DNA of 64,000 nt, from the NCBI GenBank assembly GCA_942486035.1, contig CALNXK010000007.1, positions 126,501 to 190,500 on the forward strand. Direction: 5' to 3'. The stretch's first letter is position 1. The number at the start of each line of letters is the position of its first letter. This DNA is from Porites lobata (Eukaryota; Cnidaria; Anthozoa; Scleractinia; Poritidae). The notes beneath the pieces were generated by a model, which saw only the letters and a list, made by a program, of their open reading frames with translations, had not been told where the DNA came from and searched no databases. Below, piece by piece: positions 54,347 through 64,000 of the stretch. A program made the translations under genes and the position numbers.

Positions 54347-54729
54347 ACCGTAAACTTCTGATTATAAGCCCTGCGCTTATACAACTTCGTAAGGGGTTTG
54401 AGGAGATCTTATATTCGGGGGGAGGGGGGCTGCTTATAACCGGACTAAAGACGGTGTTTCAAAACAAGTTACATAGCAGTGCTGATCAAAATACATTTTG
54501 CATTCCATCGCTTTCTTAAGCTTCAAAACGTCGTCAAAAGTCGAATTCATTTCAATACAAGCTAGAGTAGGGCTTATATTCAGGGGCGAGGGGTGGCGGC
54601 TTATAATCGGATGTATTTTTTTGTTTACTGGGTAGATGGGCCTTTTATTCGGGGAGAGGGGGAAGGGGGGCTTATACACGCGTGTGTGTGTCTGTGTGGA
54701 GGGGGGGCTTATAATCAGAAGTTTACGGT
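54347..54729. mobile_element. TIR element ACCGTAAACTTCTGATTATAAG
   Basis: The ends ACCGTAAACTTCTGATTATA AG and CTTATAATCAGAAGTTTACG GT are exact inverted repeats of 22 bp. The interior has GGGGGCTTATA words as in 8950-9289, and a (GT)n run at 54681-54697. Confidence 0.82.
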
Positions 54730-56118
54730 ACACCAAGAGTGGTGGGGCTAATCATTCATCATTCAATAAAAAGAGAGGAGATTTTGAGCAAAAAATTATC
54801 ATATCTTCAAACATGGAAATGAAAACACTGCTACCAAAGATGCTTTAAAGTTACCAGGAGAAAAATATTCGGAGTGCATATCAACTCCCTTATTTAGAAA
54901 TGAATCTAAATAAGAATCTAAGATAAATCGATAAAATAAGGTTAACTACTCTTATTCAGTAGGATGCTAAAAACATAAAACTTAAGTCAAAATTAAATTA
55001 ATAGAGGGCCTTCTTAGTTTCCCAAATTTGTAAGGAATGGTTATTTAAAAGGTAAATATTAATGTATTACCGTCCAGTTTGGAGTCACGGTATCCCTCTC
55101 CTAAGAACGCTATTTTAATTATTACTCACGAAAGGAGGAATTGCTATATCCTTCATGGTCCTTAGCCAACAAAATTCACAAAAAATATTGTAAAGATATT
55201 TTACTATAGAAAAGGATGCTACCCTTGGATAGAGTGGCAAGCACCTAACTGCGGAAGGGCTGCATCTTTTATAATCTCAATCGTGATGCAGGTTTAAATC
55301 ACTCCAGTTTGACTGAGTACTTTGATTTTAGTACATTTATTTTGAAAGGAATGTTAGTTAACTGCCGTATACATCATCTATCTTTCTTAGCAGTGAATAC
55401 CTAGAAAGTTCCACAACCCTAAAAGCTTTCTACAAAAAACGACAAAAATGGCATGCGTGACTGACTTAATATTTCAACACGATAAAAAGGTTTTCGAACA
55501 CTAACAAACATTAATCTTCCTCCATAAATCACACTTTTTATCGATATTATATGGCCAAGTAAAAGAAAAAAAACAAGTGTTTCTCGTCAGGATTTCTATT
55601 AAAAAGAGAGCAGGCGGGTGCTTTTTCTTTTGTTATTCCGACTTCTTCGGTCACATATTAATGAATGAAACGTCCGATATTGATTAAACACAAATTTGGT
55701 TTAATTTGATTTTAAGAAACTGAGTAACGCCTGTAACACAGGATTGCAGATTAATTTGTGTTGACAGTAACGCCTGTTGGTTTTGTTCTTTCCAACTTTT
55801 CCAATAACAAATAATAAAAAAAGAGAGGCGGCCCCAAAAAATGAAGCGGGCGGGGACGAAAAACATTTGTTGTACTTTTTTTTAATTGTCCTTGGCATGT
55901 TTACTCGTTATATGGTGAATATATTTAGCTAAATTAGTTTAGCAAACACAATTCCATTGCAAACACTCGGCAACAAGACATCCATTTTTCAAACTTTTAT
56001 CAACATGTCAGTTAGCTGTATGTTAATTTTCGGCCAGGGCACATGAGACCTGTGACATATGCACGAAAAAGATCATTCTTTATACTGAGTATAGATTCGA
56101 AGCTGTCACTCCATGTGC

Positions 56119-56176
56119 ATGATGTTTTTCCGAAGTTTGATTTCCACTGTTCTCGTCGTAATTGTGACAACTACAG
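56119..56176 (+). CDS. Small secreted Sushi-like gene (copy 2), signal-peptide exon
   Basis: Leader MMFFRSLISTVLVVIVTTT, GTAAGG donor, phase 1. Copy of 35413-35470. Confidence 0.72.
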
Positions 56177-57185
56177 GTAAGGAAGTCTGCTAGAAATTAT
56201 GTACTGAAAGTAGGCGTTGTTCTTTTTTTAGAAGTTCTCTTACTAGCGACAAGCTTTTACGTCAGTTTACGCTTAGCGTTTGACCAGTTATACGGCTTAC
56301 AGTCAACCTTCCCGGCCGTTTTAAACTGAGTGGAATTGTAAAGCATCAGTGTTAAGTCTGAAATAGCTATGTCAGAACTATACCAAAGCGAAAACAGCTA
56401 AAAAAAATAGCAACCGATCTCGAGAAAAACAAATTAATTGGCTCAGTTGTCTCTTGTTAACTTTAAAATCCGTGAGCGAAACCCCGTGATGTTACCATTC
56501 AAATGAAACCTCTTCAGTGGGCAGAGCATTTAATTTAGGTGGTGCTATTTGTTTCTTAGAATTATAAATCAAGTTTACTATTAGGGGAGTTATGGCACTC
56601 TTATCACCCTAAGCTTCGACTTAGCTGCTCTGACTTACACTCCGGAAGGTGAGAGAACAAACTGTTAGCAGTTTGTGTTAACTGCCCTAGACCCACAGTA
56701 TCAGGAAATTATGGGGGCTGTCTATGTAAATTATCAATGAAACCGATGCTTCGAACGAATTCATTTATTCGTTGTTAAGTTGCCTTGTCTAGTGGAACTC
56801 AGGCCATTAATGCGGCTTTTGGATAATTCTAAAGAATATATTTATTTAATAAATAAAACGTTTGTGGGGGAAGGGCGTGAAGAACTGTAAAAAACAATTG
56901 TCAACCGCGACCGAAATGCAGGGGCATTCGTCACAAAATTTTATCAAAAAAGCTTAAATATGCTTCATCATTCAAATTTTTGTCCTTTCGTAAATGTACG
57001 TTATGGCCCGTCATAGCCAACCTGCCTGGCGTTCGAAAGCAGCGCAAGATCTAGACCTTCTCCTTCCGAATTATTTTTCTCCCTTTTCCCAGTCCTTTCG
57101 ACCACTTACTCGCTTAAAGCCTTATACCCTATACAAATCTTTTTTTCTGTTCTCGTTTCTTTGAATGTACGACTTTTTTTAACAG
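56177..57185 (+). other. Intron 1 of the copy 2 Sushi-like gene
   Basis: Homologous to 35471-36594; no other feature seen. Confidence 0.55.
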
Positions 57186-57404
57186 AAAAGTCTTCAGCTT
57201 GCACCATGTATCCTGCCCCCAGAAATGGAGCCCTTGGCTGTATAAACATTACTTTCAGTAGTCTTGGTGTGGTCCCTATTTGTTACGCGATGTGTAAAAG
57301 CGAGTTCGACTTTGTCTCGAAAGCTGAGCGAATCTATATTTGCTACCAAGGTCAATGGAAGACGAGGCTTTTGGAACCGGCGTTACCTTGGCCGGACTGC
57401 TCTG
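57186..57404 (+). CDS. Small secreted Sushi-like gene (copy 2), six-Cys exon
   Basis: Enters after TTTTTTTAACAG in phase 1 and ends at GTAAGC after LPWPDC, phase 1. The residues are the same as in copy 1 except for a few (for example MYPA for MYPV). Six-Cys Sushi-like layout with NGALGC, PICYAMC, YICYQGQW and LPWPDC. Confidence 0.74.
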
Positions 57405-58041
57405 GTAAGCCTAAAGCGATAATAACTTAGCCCCTCTCCCTCCCCCCCAACTCTTATTCGGCCTAAACGGGTATGTGACGTTCACCAGGTTATGTAGGGG
57501 GAGTATTCCGTCCAAGCAAAGGTCAGGAGCTGCTGACAGACTATAATATTTCATTGCCTGCGTGGCAGTCTCTTGGAAGTAGCTAGTGGGCGCGCGAGGA
57601 GACAAGGAGACACGCGAGGTTTTCCCAATATATTGCAAATTACAAAGGCGGCATTGAATCACGTAGATAACATTGAAAGTATTGCAAGTTATGTGAGATT
57701 TGATTTGTAGGTTTCACTCGTAGAGTAGAAAGTATAATTGTCACGGCCTTGGTCAATATAGGGGCATTTGAAATTTTGTTGGATTTTTTCTAATTTGGCC
57801 CTGATTTGGCCACCTTTGGAAGTGAAATGGTTAAGTAGTCATTGCCTTACTAGAGGTGGACACGGAAGAGAAGTTAAAACGGGAGTCAATGTATGGACTG
57901 TCCGCCAAGACAAAAAGTATCCGTTGTTGAGAGGCGATCGTAAGTTTGGTATAGGGAATGCATTCACCAGAAGGGACAATCACAGTTCACAGTGTTTTAA
58001 GATCAGAGCAACAGCACTCTAAAATTCTTATTTTGTTATAG
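57405..58041 (+). other. Intron 2 of the copy 2 Sushi-like gene
   Basis: Contains the half foldback at 57555-57622 and the right breakpoint of the duplication near 57910. Confidence 0.5.
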
Positions 58042-58247
58042 CGGCGCAAGGTCCAAAAACGATGGTCAATTTATTTTACTTTGACGGAAATCCAAGTGAT
58101 CCAAACGTCGTCAACGTTATAAAGGATAACTTACTTAACCTGTTGGAAAGAGACCTTGTCCTTTGTGATTATCCCGGTGAAAATCCGCCTGGACAGTGCA
58201 AAAAGGACAAATTTAAGGTCACAGCTGGTGAACTATCCGGTAAGTAA
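58042..58247 (+). CDS. Small secreted Sushi-like gene (copy 2), terminal FNGN exon
   Basis: Follows GTTATAG in phase 1, giving A-A-Q-G-P-K-T-M, then NLFYFDGNPSDPNVVNVIKD, two cysteines (LC, QC) and KDKFKVTAGELSGK before a TAA at 58245-58247. It aligns with the terminal exons at 17504 and 52168, which end at the same place, and an AATAAA lies at 58383. So it is taken as the last exon, and the product is about 160 residues. A GTAAGT donor at 58240 leaves open a further exon. The exon lies just outside the duplicated segment, so it belongs to the original right flank. Confidence 0.7.
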
Positions 58248-58888
58248 TTTTACCACAGAATTTTTAACGTCTTTGTAAACTATCGATCGGTATGTGGAAA
58301 TTATCACTAAGTGCGGTTTTCTCTACATTAGATGATGCAAAAATCGGTCTGCACGACAACGAATTGCGAATAATCAAAACCTAATAAAACAAAATGAATT
58401 GCGACGGTAGTTACACCATGTACTTACCACTGCGACCTTATAGAGGGAGGTGTGAGCTGACTCGAGAGCGACTGTTATAGTATGACAATCAACCAAAAGA
58501 TCCAAACTCTTTTATACGGACGACAGGATGTGACCCGCTACATTTACATTAAAATATTCCCTAAGCAAGAAGTGATGAACGGTCGCTAATAAAAATATTA
58601 TCATTATCATTATTGATATTATATTTATATTGCAGGTTGAAACACACTTTATACACCAATGAATGAAGGATGTAATTCGAAAATTAAATTTACCGGTAGA
58701 TAGAAGAATGCTTATTAAATGTAACGTATGTAAAGTAACTAATACGCGTAACATCCCTGACTAATAAACAGCGTTCTAATCTTAAAAAGTGTCGTTACAT
58801 AATATATTATTCCAATCTATCCGGTTTTCACGGAATGTTATCCCTGGCTGAAAGGTCACGTGACGAGCCGAAAACTGACCCACTTACT

Positions 58889-59320
58889 CCCGGGGGGGTA
58901 CTCCTGGGAATTCTTGGTGGGGATGTGTCGCCCTGTTCTCCAAATCCTGACCCTAGTCAGAACAAAAAATGTAATTTTCCACACCCGTTTTTAGACCAGA
59001 CCTCTAAAATCCATATCTGTTTTTAGACCTGGCCTTTAGGCAGAAATTATGTTATCATTACGTAGATTAGAGCGGAAACAAAAAAAAAATTGTCAAATCT
59101 ATTTTGAATTCGGATAATTCTCTTTCTTTCTTACTCATTTGGAATTGAAACGATAAATACGTCCATACACTCCCGTAGTTCCCTCAAAAGCCATACCGGA
59201 TTCCAGACCAAAAGGGGCAAAGTGTATACCCATTTTCAGACCAAAAAGGCGCAAAAACCCTACCCAATGGGGTGGCACATACCTATATAGCTTATATAAG
59301 GGAGTACCCCACCCCCCGGG
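58889..59320. mobile_element. 432-bp TIR element CCCGGGGGGGTACTCC with 8-bp TSD
   Basis: Starts CCCGGGGGGGTACTCCTGGG and ends GGGAGTACCCCACCCCCCGG G. CACTTACT flanks both sides (58881-58888, 59321-59328). The interior has repeated 'tttttagaccxggcct' words. Same family as 45947-46333. Relics without clear ends: 62140-62275; one end at 20983 and at 38503. Confidence 0.85.
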
Positions 59321-59328
59321 CACTTACT

Positions 59329-60870
59329 TAACCTATTCGTCTCTGAACCGCCAACATCGTCCGTGCCGAGCGGACCCACGTTCCTTCTATCAAAAGAAAA
59401 GCGAAGAAAGAGGGTAGGAGAGAAAGCGGAAGAGAACTGAGTCAAAACTGCTGTATTTCTTTTAAACCCAAATTTTGCTTTCTTCGGTTGTGCGAACTTC
59501 GGAGAATGATATTTTGCACCTTGAACAGAAGCTTCGAAATGCACTGCTTGAAAACGGCTTTTTGATAAGTCTTAGCCATTTATAGCCAGACAGTGACCAG
59601 GCGGCTCGACTTGCTTCAAAACGCGTCATTTCGGCAAATTCCCAGGAGAGAATGAATTTCATTCAACATCTTGTTTTGAGGCGGCTATAAATCTTCCCTT
59701 CTTCAACCCTTCCCCCCCCTCCCAAATTTTGCATAACCTTTGTTAAGGTAAATTCTCCTGGGTATTATACTTCAAAAATACTAGTTAGCATAAAAACATA
59801 TGATTTACATAACAAAACCGGAAGGGTTGTATCAAAACAAGGTCAAATCCAGCCTCTTTTCCATCTTGTAACTGTAAAATGGCCTATTAGGCAAATTACG
59901 TACATACTCTTTAACCGAACATGGAGGCCGCTGGTCTTATCTGATTCAAGCAAATTGTATCTCGTTTTAAAGCTGAAAGCGCGTAGAAGTCGTCAAATTT
60001 TTATCAAATTTATGGTGATATACTCTTTAAGGATTAGAATTTTTCACGCAAGGCGAATCCTGGAGGGGAATCGTTCTGATACTGCGCATGCTCCCTTCAG
60101 GAAAGGAGAAAGAACCCTAGCCCAATGTAAGTTTATTCACTTTGGATTTAAAACCAATGTTCGTCTGCTAGGCTGGATTCCACCTTAATCTTTGATCCCT
60201 ATAAGGTACAGCTCTTAAATGTGACTGGCAATAATTTTAATTGCCGCAACAGAGAAGTCGTCATTGAAAGATTTCTTGAGCTTTATTTCTTTTTTGCCAT
60301 TTTGTTAGTTTGCTATTTATTTGTAAAATTTCAATCAGAGACACATTTCTTGATCCCTCAGTAACAGAGGCGAGGGGACAACAAGTAAATAAATGTTAGA
60401 AATAAATATATAAACAATACTGACAAGAACAAAAAATGTAAATTGTTCTTGTCTTGTCTTGTCTTTTACATTTCTTCGCTCATAAACTGTGGGTGATTCA
60501 CCTCGGTGGTGGGCCAAACTCTGCAAGTTACATTTAAGTTCACCTAGCCTTTCGCCGTCCACACGAAACCATCCAGTGATGCGGACTCACCGGAACCGCT
60601 TGTTTTTTAAACCTTTCTCCAGGGCGTTTTAAGGCTCAATCTACAGAAACCCGGAAAAGAAAACCGTCGACCAGTTTCATATGGAAATAATCGCAATATT
60701 GTGGACGAGGCCTAAAAATACTTGAAAGAAAAAAAAACGAGAACAATGAACAAAGGCCTACGCTTTTTTTATCATTTATTTGATGGTTTAACATTTGCAT
60801 ATAGTTCTGATCGCAATCCGTTATGTTAAAAAAGGAACAAATATGTAAATCATTAAACTTCACAGGTTTT
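59329..60870. other. No convincing gene
   Basis: Several open frames on both strands have no domain and no supporting splice pattern. The stretch 59335-59700 has the look of repeated sequence. Short CTTGT repeats at 60441-60462. Confidence 0.35.
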
Positions 60871-60872
60871 TT

Positions 60873-61154
60873 TCAATACAATAGATTCTCATTAAATTTG
60901 CGAGTATCAAAATAGAATAATGAGTCAACTTCATTCACCCATGCGCAAATAACCCCAAATTGATTTTTGAAATTTCTTAACGGCATATCGTAGTTTCCAG
61001 CTAGTCTCTCCTGAACAATCATGCATGGATCGATTGTGTTTAACGATGCCTGAAAAAAGTTACTGCTGCTAAAGCAGTTCGTTCTATTGCACGGTATAAC
61101 ATTTGAACTGTACCACACAACACTGTGAAGAAATTCAACTGACTCCCGAAGCAA
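60873..61154 (-). other. Possible minus-strand terminal exon, family unknown
   Basis: An open frame ending at a stop at 60873 with plausible composition (SLNTIDPCMIVQERLAGNYD, then FKNQFGVICAWVNEVD). A TTTTTTCAG acceptor-like site lies at about 61049, so the real exon may be about 175 nt. No homology recognised. Confidence 0.25.
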
Positions 61155-62405
61155 TGTGGAAATTTGAAAGTGTAAGTGCTACAGCTGTTGCTAATGACAT
61201 CGTCATCATACATCTCTTGCCTTTCTCTCAACGAATTACCAAAGAACTACCAAGTGCACAATATTTAGACTGTGAACTTCGTTCTCCACTGTATAACCTT
61301 TCAGAGTGTTTTATTTTAATCGGCCGAGGTATGCTCAGTTTTTCCTTTTTCTTTTTCCCCAGTTTTGAGCCATCCTACCGCAAGTAAAATTCAGTCGTTG
61401 AAGGATAAAGGAACTTAACGAACCGGCATGATCAGCTTATGGTAGAAAAACAAACAAGAGATTTGAAGAGGTAACTATCCAAGTAAGAAGTCACCTTCAC
61501 GCGGACAATCATAAACTGACAGAAGGATATAAAAGGTTTTAATATGGTGACAGTGAACTTGGTTTTTTCATAGGAGACCTGAGGTTACTATAACTTCATC
61601 ACACAGTTATATTAGACCCGGCCACGAGTTGAAGTATGTCTTTATCTGGACAATATTTGCTACCGAGCGATACGTTAGGCAATAATAATTAGTTTTACGT
61701 GCATTATCCCAATGAGCAAATAGAGTACTTTATAAAGTTGTTATTACCCTTATTAACTTCAAAAGTGGGACATGGGTGTTAGAGGATAAAACGTAGAAAT
61801 TATATTGGGACAAGTTCTCTTCCTAGCCTCACAACTATTTACTAAAATTGAAAATCATTCCCTTTTTCTCTTACTGACGAGAGTCGTACAGCTGTTATTT
61901 TTCATTGCACTGTTTGGTTATCAACGCTTCAAACCAATTCTTTTTTTTTTTTAAGTGTCTCGGCCAAATAAAGCATTTAAGAGACACTAAGGCCCGCGGA
62001 CAGAATTTTTAAGATACTTGGCGTACTTGTCGTTTTTATTCCAAATGAATCGAGAAAGAAAAATAAATACGTAAATTCGAAATGCATTTTAAGAATCTTT
62101 TTGTTTGTGTCCTAATCTAAGTAATGATGACATAATTTCCGCTTAAAGGCCAGGTCTGAAAACGGGTATGGAATTTAGAAGCCAGGTCTGAAAGCAGGCG
62201 TGGAAAGTGACATTTTTTGGTCTGAAATAGGGTCAGGATTTGAAGAACCGGGCGGAACACCCCCAGCGGATTTTCTGCCAGTCGCTTTAGGGTAGTAAAT
62301 AATGCAAAAAACGGCCGAGGTTTAAATAATAGGGCTACACGGGAATCACAAGAGAGATATTCAGTTTGCTTTTTTATTGGGTACGTTGAGTCTCAGTACA
62401 TATTT

Positions 62406-62427
62406 TTGTTGTTGTTGTTGTTGTTGT
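62406..62427. repeat. (TTG)n microsatellite
   Basis: Seven TTG units. Lies just before the exon-like segment at 62436. Confidence 0.9.
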
Positions 62428-62435
62428 CTATTTAG

Positions 62436-62508
62436 GTAACTCAATCTAAGAGAAGTGCAGTCATAAGTTGATCAAAAAGTGCGACCCAAAACGAAATGCA
62501 TTTAAAAC
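62436..62508 (+). other. Exon-like non-coding segment 1
   Basis: Begins after TTTAG and ends before GTAAGTG. Similar in sequence to 62882-62957 (CAATCTAA.AGAAGT.CAGTCAT and the final AAAAC). Stops occur in all frames, so it would be an untranslated or lncRNA exon. Confidence 0.3.
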
Positions 62509-62881
62509 GTAAGTGCCTGTAACAACACCTTCACTCCCCTTAGCTTACCCCCATCTTTCTCTTTCCTTTAATACAATTCTTACAACTTACTTCAATAAAT
62601 TCCCAGCTATATATCTTACTAGGTCAGTCTAACACATAAGACAAAAACTGGAGTCTGATTGTCCTCGCTTTGAATTAGATAATGTAATATTAATGCTGGG
62701 TTAGGGGTTTTATACTAGCTAAGGCTAGGAGACACGGCCTGTGTTAATTAGGTAATCGCTGATTTCAAAAACTTGACTCGATAAAATTTTGACTGCCCGA
62801 TAACGAGTATTTCAAAAAATCGTATCCGATTTCGTCCCATGTTATGCTTTAGCTGATTTTTTGTCATGTTCACTCTTGTAG

Positions 62882-62957
62882 GTCACAATCTAACAGAAGT
62901 ACAGTCATTAATTGTGTAAAAATTGCGGAATCAACTTAACTAGGAGATTTTGAAAAC
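62882..62957 (+). other. Exon-like non-coding segment 2
   Basis: Begins after CTTGTAG and ends before GTAAGTA. A duplicate of 62436-62508 by word order. A further TTTTTACGCAG acceptor-like site follows at 63105. Confidence 0.3.
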
Positions 62958-62959
62958 GT

Positions 62960-64000
62960 AAGTATTTTTAACAACCCCGACCCCCATCTTTCTTTGGTGC
63001 TTCAATGAATTACGTCTACTCAGGATCTTGGCTGTTAAAGTTACTACAGAATGGCAAATGGCTCATTTGGTAACTCGATCTTTTGTTCTTTTCTTTTTAC
63101 GCAGTAGCATCCAGGCGAACTCAAAATCATTCAAAATCGCTGAAATACCACGTTTGAGGCAAAAGGACAACAATATACCGTAGGTAAGGTAATACAACGT
63201 TTATTTAACACTGACCTATATATAGTTAGCGATATATTGCTACATAAAGATGAAGTAAACTATGAATCCAAGTCACCAAAAAACAGATTGTGTGGGTCCC
63301 CTGTGATATAACCTACGAAGGAATCCTCGTCCCAGGGTCTACTGGTGTCCCGGCCAATATGGCGGCGCAGGGAGGGTGAATCTTCCATCAATCACAGAGT
63401 CAGTGTAGCAATGCAAACCTAAAATTTAGGCCTATAAAGTACCTACAACAACCTCGAGAAAGGACTCTGCAATATAAAAACCAAAATACCAAACAAGTCA
63501 ACAGAATTAGAAGGTCAGGGCCGACGTAAAGGTAAGCTCAACAGTTGACAAAAGCCAGAAAAAGCTTAGCAATGTTCAAGTCGACTGTCAAACTTACAAA
63601 CAACCTAGCACTATCTATACTGCAGGGAGAGTAGAGTAGAAAAACTGGAGAAAATTACTGCTGCTACAGTATGTTACCTTGCTATCTTTCAAGGAAGTGT
63701 TGTAGGCCGGTACTTCCCATAATAGACCTTGTCACGGTTTTCGACGCCATCTTGACGAGTGGACAAACGCGTGAGAAATTACAGTGTTTGTATGAGAATC
63801 TAATGTCGAGTAATTTCCGCATAACGTCTTTTCTGAAAAAAATATAAATTGTAAACTAAAGCTACATATCAAAGGATTTTACTAAAAAAATTTGGGGGCG
63901 TATCTGTGCTTAAATTTCTCCGTAAGCTTGCTTTAGATTTTTCCATATAATTATTTGTCTGTAATTTTTTCCCGGGACTTTCTCGCAGACAAATGTAGTG
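62960..64000. other. Right edge, no gene recognised
   Basis: No supported coding exon. Two motifs of the GCCGCCAT(A/C)TTG type are visible (63355-63366 as CAATATGGCGGC, and GCCATCTTG at 63746-63754). These resemble YY1 sites of promoters but could be part of a repeat. Confidence 0.3.

Larger units (their letters stand above)
50640..55290. other. 4.65-kb block present only in copy 2 of the duplication
   Basis: The copies part after CCTGATCCCATAGCTT and rejoin at CACTCCAGTTTGACTGAGTA. In copy 1 only about 40 bp lie between. The block carries a foldback, a pyrimidine/G-rich stretch (51520-51880) ending in a GGTCCGTCCCTAAG transposon terminus, a two-exon mini-gene and a TIR element. Either inserted in copy 2 or deleted from copy 1. 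Confidence 0.6.
38492..57910. repeat. Tandem segmental duplication, copy 2
   Basis: Partner of 20980-37337. Contains the intact version of the intronless membrane-protein gene and the longer version of the Sushi-like gene. The left edges of both copies fall in a CCCCGGGGG..TACTCC transposon end, which may have provided the breakpoint. Confidence 0.85.

Noticed and set aside
54434..54848. Opposing open frames
   Set aside because: They lie in or beside the G-rich interior of the TIR element 54347-54729.
59260..59662. Overlapping open frames near 59.3-59.7 kb
   Set aside because: Part lies in the 58889-59320 element; the rest has no domain or splice support.
63355..63754. YY1-like motifs as evidence for a promoter
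   Set aside because: Two short motifs without a gene in the window are not enough; the second sits in sequence that looks repetitive. Kept only as a note in the right-edge entry.

Overview
This is nuclear DNA of an animal, most likely a cnidarian and probably a stony coral. The reasons are: spliced genes with GT..AG introns; AT-rich spacers packed with short inverted-repeat transposons; HYR/Sushi/polydom-type secreted modules; and an astacin prodomain. The species is inference; no ribosomal or mitochondrial marker is present.

Layout. (1) 1-3.8 kb: first two coding exons of a minus-strand astacin-type metalloprotease that runs off the left edge. (2) 4.8-10.5 kb: several short TIR/foldback elements, no convincing gene. 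(3) 11.27-15.02 kb: an intact intronless gene for a 1250-residue membrane protein (signal peptide, beta-helix-like ectodomain, Cys-rich stalk, about eight membrane segments). (4) 16-19.1 kb: foldback elements, within and beside a minus-strand gene whose HYR, six-Cys Sushi-like and terminal 'FNGN' exons lie at 20.4-17.5 kb. (5) 20.98-37.34 kb and 38.49-57.91 kb: two direct copies of one segment. Each copy holds tRNA-like units, a paralogue of the membrane protein on the minus strand, and the 5' exons of a small secreted Sushi-like gene on the plus strand. Copy 1 has a 4.26-kb TIR transposon, a 104-bp foldback element and a broken membrane-protein gene. Copy 2 has the intact 1268-residue gene, a non-LTR retrotransposon fragment, and an extra block with a two-exon mini-gene. 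(6) 57.9-64 kb: third exon of the Sushi-like gene, one TIR element with an 8-bp target duplication, and exon-like segments near the right edge.

The non-transposon genes nearly all encode secreted or surface proteins. The exons of the small secreted genes all join in phase 1, so modules can be exchanged without breaking the frame. The two copies serve as each other's control: transposon insertions, target-site duplications and gene lesions can be read by comparing one with the other. All alignments here were made by eye.
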